Assembly: GCA_025667525.1 (NCBI GenBank)
Contig: CM046882.1
Location: 544,248,630-544,312,629, forward strand
Reading direction: 5' to 3'
DNA: 64,000 bases
Origin: Glebionis coronaria
Lineage: Eukaryota; Streptophyta; Magnoliopsida; Asterales; Asteraceae
Positions 1 to 10,150 of the stretch are shown piece after piece. Positions within the stretch are counted from its first letter, which is position 1. Every line of letters begins with the position of its first letter. The notes beneath the pieces were generated by a model that worked only from the letters and a program-made list of their open reading frames with translations, searched no databases and was not told where the DNA came from. Both the position numbers and the translations under genes were made by a program.

Positions 1-155
1 ACCCATGCAATCTATCAATAAACTTGCACCAATATCACCTAGTAAGGTAATATTACTTCTCATCCTTCTAATGTTTCTCTAATGTCTTTTTGGGTGATAC
101 TTAAAAGTTCTTGGTTATACCAATAATCTTGTGATAAAACTATTTAATTACAACA
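1..155 (+). repeat. 5' LTR of G (right part only)
   Basis: Bases 1-155 match 6183-6337 without a difference, ending in TTACAACA. They are followed at once by the putative primer binding site. The missing left part should resemble 6046-6182. Confidence 0.93.
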
Positions 156-169
156 CGTTATCAGCACGA
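156..169 (+). promoter_or_regulatory. Putative primer binding site of G (tRNA-Ile anticodon type)
   Basis: CGTTATCAGCACGA directly abuts the 5' LTR. It does not match the usual initiator-Met 3' end (TGGTATCAGAGC). Its reverse complement matches the anticodon arm of plant tRNA-Ile(AAU) as I recall that tRNA, with one difference at wobble position 34. The genomic A there is inosine in the mature tRNA and is copied as C, so the match becomes complete. This points to a cleaved half-tRNA primer, as known for Drosophila copia with initiator tRNA-Met. The primer identity is an inference. Confidence 0.6.
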
Positions 170-500
170 TCGTTCACGCCGTTATAATCAAGTAAGTTTT
201 AGAAAATCTTTTCGAAGTAAACATTTTCTCAAGTTAGTTTTGTAATCAACAAAAGTCTCCATTTTATCAAAACCATTTATAACTAACAATTACACTTATT
301 TTCATAAAACGTTATACTTTATATCAAACTTAATAAATTTATAAAAACTTTCTTACCAACAATCTAGAATGACAATTAGAAGCATAATTACCTTAATCGA
401 CTACGTTGACATATGATAATCTATCATGGACATATGACAATCTTGGGACTACTAACCATTTGTATCTTATTATTACGCTAACTTTTTATTATTATTATCA

Positions 501-684
501 CTAACCTTTTATTCATGCAACTAACATTTAATTTGTTACAACTAACTTCTATTTATGTTACTAACATTTACTTTATTACATCTAACTTCTATTTATGCAA
601 TTAACATTTACTTTACTACATCTAACTTTAATTTATGCAATTAACATTTACTTATGCCGTAACTAATTTTTATTTATGTGTTAG
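501..684 (+). repeat. 40-bp tandem repeat in the G leader
   Basis: TAACATTTA recurs at about 522, 562, 602 and 642, and TTTATGCAA recurs with the same 40-base spacing. There are about four and a half diverged copies in an AT-rich stretch. The rest of the leader (170-953) shows no other gene. Confidence 0.85.
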
Positions 685-953
685 TTGTTATCTATTTATG
701 TAGACTAAAAGTTATTATCTGCTAATCTTTATATTTTATATTTATGTTAACCAATTTTTATAAAAAAAAACTTTTTATAAAAAATGTATATTCACAACGG
801 CTCTTTAACAGATATAAACAGAAACAAACAGTTTTACAACGTTTATATTTTTCACTATAAATTCAAATATGACAATCCACAAAGTTTTCACAAAAAAAAA
901 AAAATCATCCTCTGTCTTAAATCAAGTTTGTTGCCCGAAGAAAATTTTCAAAT

Positions 954-1118
954 ATGATTCACCCACTTCTCATTGTTATCGCCATCATGCTTGTCTTACT
1001 TCTTATCCCGATTTTTCAGCTCCCACCTAATGTATTTGAAATTAGTTTATTTATGTATCTGTTTGTAGCTCTCCCAATGTATTGTATTGCATTACTTATT
1101 GATATATATGGATTTTGA
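954..1118 (+). CDS. Small hydrophobic upstream ORF, 54 aa
   Basis: ATG at 954 opens a 54-codon ORF ending in TGA at 1116-1118, 37 nt before the likely gag ATG at 1156. Two hydrophobic stretches, residues about 5-21 and 31-50, are rich in Leu, Ile, Val and Met and are separated by a short LPPN turn. It looks like a two-helix membrane micropeptide. No homologue is recognised. As an upstream ORF it would affect how ribosomes reach gag. Chance occurrence in AT-rich DNA is a real alternative. Confidence 0.35.
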   Translation: MIHPLLIVIAIMLVLLLIPIFQLPPNVFEISLFMYLFVALPMYCIALLIDIYGF

Positions 1119-1155
1119 TATTGACTATGTTATTCATTCTATTTATAGCAACAAA

Positions 1156-2235
1156 ATGTCAAACATCGAAAATCCCAAAATTCCAGCTCTTAAGATAACT
1201 GGAGAAAATTACATACAGTGGACAGGATTTGTCAAAAGGCGCCTCAAATCATTGGGTGCTTTAGAAGCAATAAATGAAGTCAATGAATGCACTGACGAAA
1301 TAAAAGCAAAAGCTGATGAATTTCTACATCTTCACATTGATGAAATGCTCGAATTTGAGTATTCAAATTGTGATAATCCAAGCCAATTGTGGAGAGATCT
1401 GGACGAAAGATTTAATAATCAAAGGGATGTTTTACTCCCTACTGCCAGGGATGAATGGAACAATTTAAGGTTCCAAGATTTCAAAAAGGTAAATGAGTAT
1501 ACATCTGCCTTATTCAGAATTTGCCGCACACTCAGGTTTTGTGGGCAAACTGTTACTGATGGTGATATGTTGGAGAAAACTTTCTCCACATTCCATGCCT
1601 CAAACATAAACTTGCAGCAACAATACCGACTGCAAAATTTTAGGAGGTATTCTGATCTGAATGTAAATCTTCTCGTGGCAGAGAAAAACAATGAATTGTT
1701 GATGAAAAATCATCAAAGTCGTCCAACAGGATCATTGGCAATTCCAGAAGTAAATGTTGTTAACAATACCAATACTAGAAACTTTGGAAATAAAAGAGGA
1801 CGAGGTAACCCTCGCGGGCATGGTCGTGGACATGGTCGTGTTCGTGGTCGTGGTCGTGGCCATTATGATCACAACCGTTTTTCCAACCAAAACCATAGTT
1901 ACCACCAAAGTGGTTATAATGTTCGTGGTCGTGGTCGTGGGCGTGGTCGTGGCCATGGTCGTGGTCAAAGAAATTACACTTACCATGCTCCACAAGTTAA
2001 TAACCTCAATCAGAAAGATAATGATGTTGGTACCTCCCAAAATGCTGAAGGAGCATGTTTCAGGTGTGGAAGTACAAACCATTGGGCAAAGTCTTGTCGA
2101 ACACTCCCTCACATCTGTGAGCGATACCAAGCATCTCTTAAAGGAAAAGAAAAAGAAGTGAACCATGTGGATCACTTTGATAACACAAACACTGAGCTTG
2201 TTGCCTCGGACTTTTTCGATGACTTGGAAGTTTGA
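1156..2235 (+). CDS. Copia Gag, element G
   Basis: Capsid-nucleocapsid protein of about 359 aa that packages element RNA in cytoplasmic virus-like particles. I choose ATG 1156 (context AACAAAATGTC, start MSNIENPKIP); the frame is open upstream to 1087 but has no better start. The N-terminal half holds the Copia Gag signature (ENYIQWTGFVKRRL and the following capsid helices). Next comes a basic Arg-Gly-rich stretch of GRGRG/GHGRG repeats, typical of RNA binding. A CX2CX4HX4C zinc knuckle (CFRCGSTNHWAKSC) lies near the C-terminus, encoded at about 2057-2098. Gag ends with its own stop; pol is in another frame after a gap, which is unlike the usual single Copia polyprotein. Confidence 0.92.
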   Translation: MSNIENPKIPALKITGENYIQWTGFVKRRLKSLGALEAINEVNECTDEIKAKADEFLHLHIDEMLEFEYSNCDNPSQLWRDLDERFNNQRDVLLPTARDEWNNLRFQDFKKVNEYTSALFRICRTLRFCGQTVTDGDMLEKTFSTFHASNINLQQQYRLQNFRRYSDLNVNLLVAEKNNELLMKNHQSRPTGSLAIPEVNVVNNTNTRNFGNKRGRGNPRGHGRGHGRVRGRGRGHYDHNRFSNQNHSYHQSGYNVRGRGRGRGRGHGRGQRNYTYHAPQVNNLNQKDNDVGTSQNAEGACFRCGSTNHWAKSCRTLPHICERYQASLKGKEKEVNHVDHFDNTNTELVASDFFDDLEV

Positions 2236-2398
2236 AAGAAAAGTTGTTGGATCTTTAATAAATATGTATAATATCTATGTAAAATAACTATGCATTTCCT
2301 TTCAGTAACTCTACTTAAATATGTATAATTATTTTCCTTTCATGTAGAATAAAATAAAGATTGAATAAATCTGTTATGCTCACTCATTATTTTCCTTT

Positions 2399-5300
2399 AT
2401 GTTCATATTAGAAATGAGTCTAAATGAAGCGAAATACCAAGAAAAAGATGGAGATCTGTGCATAGCGGATAGTGGTGCCACACACACTATCCTCAAATTC
2501 AAGAAATATTTTGTTGAATTAAAACCAACAAAAGGAAGCATTAACACAATTTCAGGTCCTACTAACTTGATAGACGGAGTAGGTAAAGCTAATGTAGTAT
2601 TACCAAATGGTACACAACTCTTGATAGAGAATGCTTTATTCTCCCCAAAATCCAAAAGAAACTTATTAAGTTTCAGATGCATATATCATAATGGTTATGA
2701 TACTCAGTCAAGGACTGTTGGAAACAAAAAGTATTTGCAAATCATAAATGAGAATAAAGTACTTGAAAATCTGCCAATGCTCCATTCTGGTCTGCATTAT
2801 ACATATATTAATATGCCTCAAGCGCATATGGCAGTAAAAGAGAAATCTTGTGATCCTGATATAATAAGTTTGTGGCATGACCGTTTAGGTCACCCAGAAT
2901 CAACAATGATGAAAAGGATAATTGAAAGTACACATGGACATCCATTGAAGGATAGAAAAATCATGGGAAAAATAGCTCCATGTACATCTTGTTCCCTTGG
3001 GAAATTAATTGTAAGACCATCTCCACTTAAAGTTGAAAAAGAATCGCCAGTGTTTCTTGAAAGAATTCAAGGCGATATTTGTGGGCCAATACATCCACCA
3101 TGTGGACCATTTAGATATTTTATGGTCCTAATAGACGCATCAAGTAAATGGTCTCATGTATCACTGTTATCAACTCGTAACGTAGCCTTTGCAAAATTCC
3201 TTGCTCAAATTATTAAATTGAGAGCACATTTTCCGGATTACACTGTTAAACGTGTAAGGCTTGATAATGCTGGTGAGTTTACATCTCAAGCATTTAATGA
3301 CTACTGTATGTCAGTAGGGATTGTCGTTGAACATCCAGTTGCTCATGTACACACACAAAATGGTTTAGCCGAATCATTAATTAAGCGTCTACAGCTAATA
3401 GCTAGACCGTTGATCATGAGAACAAAACTCCCCGTATCTATATGGGGTCATGCAATCTTGCATGCTGCGTCTTTAATACGCATGAGACCAAGTGCAAACC
3501 ATGTGTACTCTCCTCTGCAACTTGCTTTTGGCCAAGAGCCAAGCATATCCCACCTTAGAATTTTTGGGTGTGCAGTATATGTTCCTATTGCACCACCTCA
3601 ACGGACAAAAATGGGTCCTCAAAGAAGGTTGGGGATATATGTTGGATATGAAACAATTTCTATCATAAGATATCTTGAACCCTTGACAGGTGATGTCTTC
3701 ACAGCACGTTTTGCTGATTGCCAATTTAATGAGGCAATTTTCCCTCCGCTTGGGGGAGAAAAGAAAATCAATGGGAAAGATGTCTCATGGAGTGAACCTT
3801 CACTAATGTATCTTGATCCTCGTACTAAACAAAGTGAGACTGAGGTTCAGAAGATAATGCACATGCAAGAGATTGCAAATCAGTTACCTGACGCATTCAC
3901 TGATACAAAGAGGGTGACTAAATCTTACATACCAGCTGTCAATGCTCCAGCCCGGGTTGAAATTCCAGACATAAAATCTGATGATAAAGTCACTCAAGAT
4001 TCCAAAGCACGTTTGAAGCGTGGGAGGCCAATTGGTTCTAAGGATAAAAATCCTAGAAAAAGAAAAGCAGTCAAAAATGCAATTATCAATGAGGATGTTG
4101 TTCTTGAAGGAACACAAAATGTTGCTCCTTCGGAAGAGGAAATTGATGATATCAATAAAGATATTTCAATCAATTATGGTTACTCAAAAATACCATTGGA
4201 ACAGATTGGAACAGAAATTATTGATGATAAATTCTGTTATAATGTTGCATGTGATATCATGAATGGAAATGATGATCTAGAACCAACATCAGTCATTGAA
4301 TGTCAAGGTAGACATGACTGGAACAAATGGAAAGAAGCAATGGAAGCTGAATTAAATTCACTTAATAAACGAAACGTTTTTGGACGAATTGTTCTTACAC
4401 CTGGAACTGTGAAACCAGTTGGGTACAGATGGGTTTTCATACGAAAACGAAATGAGAACGATGAAGTCATCAGATATAAAGCTAGACTTGTTGCTCAAGG
4501 TTTTTCTCAAAGACCAGGGATTGATTATGAGGAAACGTATTCACCGGTAATGGACGCAATTACGTTTCGATACTTGATCAGCCTAGCAGTTTATGAAAAC
4601 TTAGACATGCGTCTTATGGATGTTGTTACGGCTTACTTGTATGGATCACTTGATAGTGATATCTATATGAAAGTACCTGAAGGTTTTAAAATGCCAACTG
4701 CATTAAGTGCAAAACCCAAAGACATGTATTCAGTCAAATTACAAAGATCTTTGTATGGGTTAAAGCAGTCTGGACGCATGTGGTATAATCGTTTAAGTGA
4801 TTATTTGAAAAGCAAAGGATATAAGAGTAATCTTATATGTCCTTGTGTCTTTATCAAGAAAACAACATCTGGGTTCGTAATTATAGCCGTCTATGTTGAT
4901 GATCTCAACATCATTGGTACAAATAGAGAAATAAATGAAGTCATTGTGCACTTAAAGGAAGAATTTGAAATGAAGGACCTTGGGAAGACTAAATATTGTC
5001 TTGGCTTGCAAATCGAGCACATGCCTAACGGCATACTTGTTCATCAATCAAATTATACCGAGAAGGTCCTAAAACGTTTCAATATGGATAAAGCAAAATC
5101 TTTAAGTACACCGATGGTAGGAAGATCTCTGAATGTTGACAATGATCCGTTTCGCCCATGTGAAGAAGATGAAGATGTTCTTGGTCCAGAAGTCCCGTAT
5201 CTAAGTGCAATTGGAGCTCTTATGTATCTAACAAATTGTACCAGGCCTGATATTTCTTTTGCAGTTAATTTGTTAGCAAGATTTAGCTCATCTCCCACAA

Positions 5301-5890
5301 AAAGGCATTGGAATGGAATCAAACACATATTCCGATACCTTCGAGGAACAACTGACTTGGGCTTATTTTACTCTAACAGTTCGAAGCAAGGATTGATTGG
5401 TTATGCAGATGCAGGTTATTTGTCTGATCCTCACAAAGCTAGATCTCAAACTGGTTATGTATTCTTAAATGGAGGCACTGCTATTTCATGGCGTTCTCAA
5501 AAGCAAACACTCGTAGCAACATCATCAAATCATGCTGAAGTTATTGCACTACATGAAGCTAGCAGAGAATGTGTATGGCTAAGGTCAATGACACATCTAA
5601 TTACGACATCTTGTGGGCTAAACAAAGAGAAAAGCCCAACACTTATCTATGAAGATAATGCAGCATGTGTCGCACAAATGAAAGAAGGCTATATCAAAAG
5701 TGATAGGACGAAACATATACCGCCAAGATACTTCGCGTACACTCAAGATCTCATAAAGGATAACCAGATTGAAATGAAGTATGTCCAATCAAGCAACAAT
5801 TCTGCCGATCTTTTCACCAAGGCACTTCCAACTTCCATTTTCAAGAAACACGTCCATGCTATTGGCATGCGACATGTACATAAGCGATAA
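2399..5890 (+). CDS. Copia Pol polyprotein, element G
   Basis: A 1163-aa polyprotein read from ATG 2399. Domains in order: aspartic protease with D-S-G at residues about 24-26 (ADSGATHT); integrase with the HHCC zinc domain near residues 157-200 (LWHDRLGHP, CTSC) and the D,D,E core (QGDICGP, RLDNAGEF, QNGLAES); reverse transcriptase near 670-900 with the YVDD box; RNase H near 995-1150 (GYADAGY, EDNAACV, SADLFTKALP). No internal stop or frameshift is seen. It makes cDNA and integrates it. It lies in the +1 frame relative to gag, 163 nt downstream, so expression needs re-initiation, splicing or a separate start. The lineage within Copia is not assigned. Confidence 0.95.
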   Translation: MFILEMSLNEAKYQEKDGDLCIADSGATHTILKFKKYFVELKPTKGSINTISGPTNLIDGVGKANVVLPNGTQLLIENALFSPKSKRNLLSFRCIYHNGYDTQSRTVGNKKYLQIINENKVLENLPMLHSGLHYTYINMPQAHMAVKEKSCDPDIISLWHDRLGHPESTMMKRIIESTHGHPLKDRKIMGKIAPCTSCSLGKLIVRPSPLKVEKESPVFLERIQGDICGPIHPPCGPFRYFMVLIDASSKWSHVSLLSTRNVAFAKFLAQIIKLRAHFPDYTVKRVRLDNAGEFTSQAFNDYCMSVGIVVEHPVAHVHTQNGLAESLIKRLQLIARPLIMRTKLPVSIWGHAILHAASLIRMRPSANHVYSPLQLAFGQEPSISHLRIFGCAVYVPIAPPQRTKMGPQRRLGIYVGYETISIIRYLEPLTGDVFTARFADCQFNEAIFPPLGGEKKINGKDVSWSEPSLMYLDPRTKQSETEVQKIMHMQEIANQLPDAFTDTKRVTKSYIPAVNAPARVEIPDIKSDDKVTQDSKARLKRGRPIGSKDKNPRKRKAVKNAIINEDVVLEGTQNVAPSEEEIDDINKDISINYGYSKIPLEQIGTEIIDDKFCYNVACDIMNGNDDLEPTSVIECQGRHDWNKWKEAMEAELNSLNKRNVFGRIVLTPGTVKPVGYRWVFIRKRNENDEVIRYKARLVAQGFSQRPGIDYEETYSPVMDAITFRYLISLAVYENLDMRLMDVVTAYLYGSLDSDIYMKVPEGFKMPTALSAKPKDMYSVKLQRSLYGLKQSGRMWYNRLSDYLKSKGYKSNLICPCVFIKKTTSGFVIIAVYVDDLNIIGTNREINEVIVHLKEEFEMKDLGKTKYCLGLQIEHMPNGILVHQSNYTEKVLKRFNMDKAKSLSTPMVGRSLNVDNDPFRPCEEDEDVLGPEVPYLSAIGALMYLTNCTRPDISFAVNLLARFSSSPTKRHWNGIKHIFRYLRGTTDLGLFYSNSSKQGLIGYADAGYLSDPHKARSQTGYVFLNGGTAISWRSQKQTLVATSSNHAEVIALHEASRECVWLRSMTHLITTSCGLNKEKSPTLIYEDNAACVAQMKEGYIKSDRTKHIPPRYFAYTQDLIKDNQIEMKYVQSSNNSADLFTKALPTSIFKKHVHAIGMRHVHKR

Positions 5891-6032
5891 CACTCTACGG
5901 ATGTCTACATTAGGGGGAGTCAAGTATGCTGCACTCTTTTCCTTGACTAAAGTTTTTTCCCATCGGGTTTTTCTTTAGCAAGGTTTTTAACGAGACAGTA
6001 CTTCTAAGTTGACTCTACATTGAAAAAGTGGC

Positions 6033-6045
6033 ATCCAAGGGGGAG
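6033..6045 (+). promoter_or_regulatory. Polypurine tract of G
   Basis: CCAAGGGGGAG immediately precedes the 3' LTR that begins TGTTATAATT. This is the expected plus-strand primer for cDNA synthesis. Confidence 0.85.
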
Positions 6046-6337
6046 TGTTATAATTCACAGCTCAAAGCTTGAATTTATTGCATACCACTTTGTCAAATAT
6101 AGATCAATAATGTGGCTAGCTATTGTCCCCTAATTACCCAAGTGAAAATGTGAAATGCATAGTGTATTTTATTAGTATAAATACCCATGCAATCTATCAA
6201 TAAACTTGCACCAATATCACCTAGTAAGGTAATATTACTTCTCATCCTTCTAATGTTTCTCTAATGTCTTTTTGGGTGATACTTAAAAGTTCTTGGTTAT
6301 ACCAATAATCTTGTGATAAAACTATTTAATTACAACA
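6046..6337 (+). repeat. 3' LTR of G, 292 bp
   Basis: It starts with TGTTATAATTCACAG and ends with TTACAACA, and its last 155 bases equal window bases 1-155. TATAAATA lies near 6176, so transcription from the 5' copy should start shortly downstream. Confidence 0.92.
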
Positions 6338-6949
6338 AAACATATAATTTTGAAATAAAAAATAAGTATTCCTATAATTCAACACATTTCTATCAACGTT
6401 GTCCGATCATTGGACAAACTAATCATCAAACACAAATTCAAAGATTATCTTGCGACAATCATCAACTTTTACGCCATTCTAGTACATCTAAGGACACTCA
6501 ATGTAACTACTATAATCTTACTAGTATTCAAGATAAATATATCATGTAAGTGGCAGCCCAAAATACTATTAAAGCCTTTAATGGGGGCAATAATAGACCC
6601 ATGATCCCATGAAAGCTCTCAAAACCTACTTTTTATGGCTAGTGAGTGTATGACAAGATTTGTCCCTTTCAGAGAACAGCCTACCCACTAATTAGAATAT
6701 TCAGAGCAACCCATGTTTGAATGAATAAATGGCGAGTTGATTGCATAGTTTTCGACAAACAGTATTCTTAGGTTAGCATTTATAATAATGACACCCATTA
6801 ACATCAAATCTGGGATTTTAAAATGATAGTAGTCGATTACTCGATTTAAACTTCATACTGTAACTCTGTTTTATATTCACTGAATTTTTCGATAATAATA
6901 ATGTAAAACTGTAAAAACAAAATATAAACTTGAAATTTGAACAACTTAC
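6338..6949. other. Gap between element G and SNM1 pseudogene exon 7
   Basis: AT-rich, with no ORF of note. It begins at the element border and ends at the splice donor of the last recognisable SNM1 exon, so it is probably an intron remnant. The C-terminal nuclease exons expected after exon 7 are not here; they are either deleted or left of the window. Confidence 0.6.
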
Positions 6950-9582
6950 CGAATACATGTTAGATACATGTTTTAATCTTTTGAAACTAGCAAGCGTCCA
7001 CATAGGCACAACATGAATGTGGCTCTCCTTTCATCCAAGGTTAGCCATTGCATATCTTCCTCAGGCATGCCCAAGCATTCCAAAACTCGCATCTTTGCTG
7101 CAGTGACATATATTTTCTTACGAAGAACGCGAGCTACCTCCATGAACAACCTTTCTTTTCCTGTTTTTATAAAGAGAAGAAAAAGAATGATAAGTGTATG
7201 TCCATCGTTTTAAGAGTAAGACATCATAGAGAGAATAATGTACCAATCGTATAGCTGCCAATCAGAAACAGTGTTCTTGGGTTAAAAGCTTCAGCTTGGA
7301 TGGCCTCAAGAACATATTGGATTACAGCCTCTTGCTTTGGAAAGTCATACTGCCAGATATATTATTAACAGCATTTAATCAGCAATCGTTTTAGTTTACA
7401 TATAAACCATTAGGTATAAAAACTAGAGAGGGTAAATGTGAACACGTATGAATTATCTCTAACAGGCCAAATAGGTGGGAAGCTTCAGAACATGTAAATT
7501 TTATGCATCAAACCTTGTAGGTCATTTTATTTGCAAAGTAAGATGTTTTTTGTTTAATATAGATGTGTACTCATATATGGCACATGAATTGTTTATAAAA
7601 ATTCAAAATATATATATTGAAATGGGACATGTATTTCAGGTCAACCCAAGGTTTCTCTCGAACACTATAAATGATTACCCATACTGATTTGAACACATTT
7701 CGACTATCCCAAGTTCCCAACCCATACCCACTCATGTTGCCACCTCTAACTCTAACAAAACTTAAACTAGAAACATTCTATTTGCATACCTGCGGGTCAC
7801 AATAAGTGGTATCTAAGACAAGAGTTTGCACACGCGTCTGCAAACTCGAGATCTTTTTCATATCCTCGCAATACCGAAAATCTCCAGTGTGTAAAATAGC
7901 CTATGCATGAAAACACAATAATGAAGTGCAGGAAGATAACAATTAAATAAACAGAAGTCTACAAAAGTCAGCAAGATACATACCTTGCCGTTTGGTAGTT
8001 CAAATAAAATTATGATGGCCCCAGGACAGTGATTGGCGTCAAAGCATGTAACATCAACTCCATTGATAACTATCTTTTGGTTGAGAGGTAAAACTTCAAT
8101 CTTTTCCCATGGGATACCAATTTTAAAATTTACAAGTTTTGCTGGAGCAGTAAATCTTCCCATGACAGAAAGACCTTGTAAGACCTCCATAATCTGCAAG
8201 AGTGTATGCAGCAAAGGGATCGTAATTACTATAAAGACAATTCATATGCAAATCTTCAAAATATTAGTTATCCCATGGGCCCATTGCAAATCAATTGATT
8301 TTGCTAGTGTTCACCCCAACATGCTCCGTTAATTTAAATATTTTTGAAGTCTAACATTTAAGGGTTTGGCAGATTACAATAAAGCAACAAGACTGCACTT
8401 ACGGTCAGCGTGGAAGTGAGTAAGCAACCAGTGGAAGCAATCCCGTCTCAGATATTTAAATGCATCCTAGTAGAATTTGAATAAAGATTAGTAATAAAAA
8501 ATGCATTGTGTAGGAAAAAGAGTTGGTGACTCTGCACTTACCACTCGGAAAGGCGTGGGCGTTCCATCAATTGAGCACCATGGGGGAATATCTCGGAACT
8601 TTTTATTCGAGAAGTTTGTTTTAACCGCATTACGTTTATTACCACCATTTGAGCTGGGTTTTCCAACTTGTGCTCCAGTAGCTGAAGGTTTTTTAACCTT
8701 TCCAGCAAAACCAGGAAAAAAATCTGTAATCAACTTATTAGAGACTATTTTAGTCTCCTTGCGTGTAACTTTTTCAGGTAAGTTCACTTCCTCAGGTAAA
8801 TTCACTTCCTCGGAACCTCGTGTTCTCAGTTCACTAAATAGGCCGGCTACTTTTTATGTAGGGTTATCCATTTACGAGTAACAATAACAGGGAAAGCTTC
8901 ATTTGCTTACCCTTTTTATGCAGGATGAAACCTAAGCTATGAGCCTAGTCGCCTAGAAGATATACCATCTTATGGATCTCGTTAGTACCAGTGAAGTTCA
9001 AATTCAGGTAAAAAAATTGGGCTTTGTCATTTCCTAGTTTATAACTGCCCATCTAAAGGCAGATAAGCATTCGAATAAGTTAACCAAATAAGTCACACGA
9101 ATAAAAAGGAGAAATGAACAAGAGATATATACATTATCACGATCCATCTCTTGATCAAGACACTCGTTAGTATGAACTTGCCTCAACTCATCACTCAGCT
9201 CACTAATATCCCCTCCACAAATCGGACAGCTAACAACATCCCTCTCACCCTCACCACACAAATCAAGCAGCACGCCAAGCTGCGTCATCCCACCCTCCTC
9301 CTCATTCTCTCCCTCACCCTCACCCTCGCCCGCTCCTTCCCCTTTCTCCTCATCCTCTTCCACTTTCTCGCAAACATTTTGACAAACACCTAACCTACCA
9401 CCCCTGGACAACAGCCTGGACTCAATCGAATTCTAAAAATACCCATTATTGAAATCCACCCCTTTCTGACATCTAACTTCATCCTTTTCGGGGTTTTGGC
9501 GATTTTCCTTACCCGGGTAAATATGAGACTTTTTGAGCTTCTTTGAAGAAGGTGAATTGAGTTAGCGTTTCGAAATCGTCAT
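6950..9582 (-). pseudogene. SNM1: SNM1-type DNA cross-link repair nuclease, broken
   Basis: Homologue of plant SNM1 (metallo-beta-lactamase/beta-CASP nuclease, DCLRE1A-like, interstrand cross-link repair in the nucleus). Exons on the minus strand: 9582-9133 (acidic tract and UBZ-type zinc finger CPICGG..H..C), about 8842-8542 (KLITDFF, then PPWCSIDGTP), 8466-8403 (DAFKYL, HFHAD), 8193-7984 (FDANHCPG), 7900-7790 (HTGDFR), 7349-7244 and 7160-6950, joined by good GT/AG sites. Metal-ligand motifs 1-4 are recognisable. Lesions: TAA at 9564-9562 and TAG at 9435-9433 in exon 1, about 8 nt missing near 8141-8147, and one base missing near 7026-7028. Later exons are absent. A functional paralogue elsewhere is likely. 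The exon 2 acceptor is uncertain. Confidence 0.88.
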
Positions 9583-10150
9583 CGTGGTTTTGATTCTGTT
9601 TTTTGAATTTAAATGGAGAGAGGGAAGTGTAATAAAAGGATCAAAAACTTTCCATTTATGGCAGATACAATGTACACTATGTAATTGGACCGGATCTAAA
9701 GCGGACCGGACCGATCGGATAGAACCGAACGTATTTAGATCCGATCTTCGGTTCATTCTTTTCGTTGAATTCCGTCTTTAATCGGTCTAGTTTGGTTCTG
9801 TCTTACGAAAAACCTGGAAACTATGCTTGTAGGACTGGACCAAACTTCGATTCGATGTTTCGGACCAATTCGGTTTCAGTTCAGTTCGATCCGATCTTGG
9901 TCGGTCGGTCTTGTTTTCGAATCCAAACATCCCTAAATGTATGTACCGCACCGCGGATTGGATCGGACCGAAAAACCAGACCGAATCGGACTGACCATAC
10001 TCATCGGTTCATGCTTTTCTTTATATCCGGCCAAGTCCGGTCCGGTTCGGTCGCACATAAAAGCCGTCGAAATGCTTTCTTGGACTGCAACGAACCGAAT
10101 CCGGTCATCAGTCAGGTGTTTTGATAAATTCAATTTTTATTTGGTCTGAT
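9583..10150. repeat. CGGTTC/GGACCGG-rich dispersed repeat
   Basis: From about 9685 to 10115 the sequence is crowded with variants of GGACCGGA, CCGATCGG, CGGTTCGG and TCGGTCGG on both strands, unlike the AT-rich surroundings. The apparent ORFs across it are by-products of this composition. It looks like a non-autonomous transposon remnant with subterminal repeats, but I could not define ends or a target duplication. It lies just upstream of the SNM1 pseudogene start. Confidence 0.5.

Larger units (their letters stand above)
1..6337 (+). mobile_element. Copia LTR retrotransposon G, near complete
   Basis: A Ty1/Copia element whose 5' LTR is cut by the window edge. The order is partial 5' LTR, primer site, about 1 kb leader, gag, a 163-nt gap, pol, polypurine tract and 3' LTR. 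The 155 bases of the 5' LTR that are visible are identical to the end of the 3' LTR, and both large ORFs are open, so the insertion is recent and may be autonomous. Protease, integrase, reverse transcriptase and RNase H appear in the Copia order. It lies just downstream of the last visible SNM1 exon, so it probably inserted into an intron or the 3' part of that pseudogene. The target-site duplication cannot be checked because the left end is missing. Confidence 0.95.

Noticed and set aside
1754..2161. Alternative plus-strand ORF overlapping gag of G
   Set aside because: Its Val/Met-rich sequence is the frame shadow of the Arg-Gly repeat region.
9562..10149. Several ORFs of 60-119 aa upstream of SNM1
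   Set aside because: They arise from the CGGTTC-rich repeat and have no family signature.
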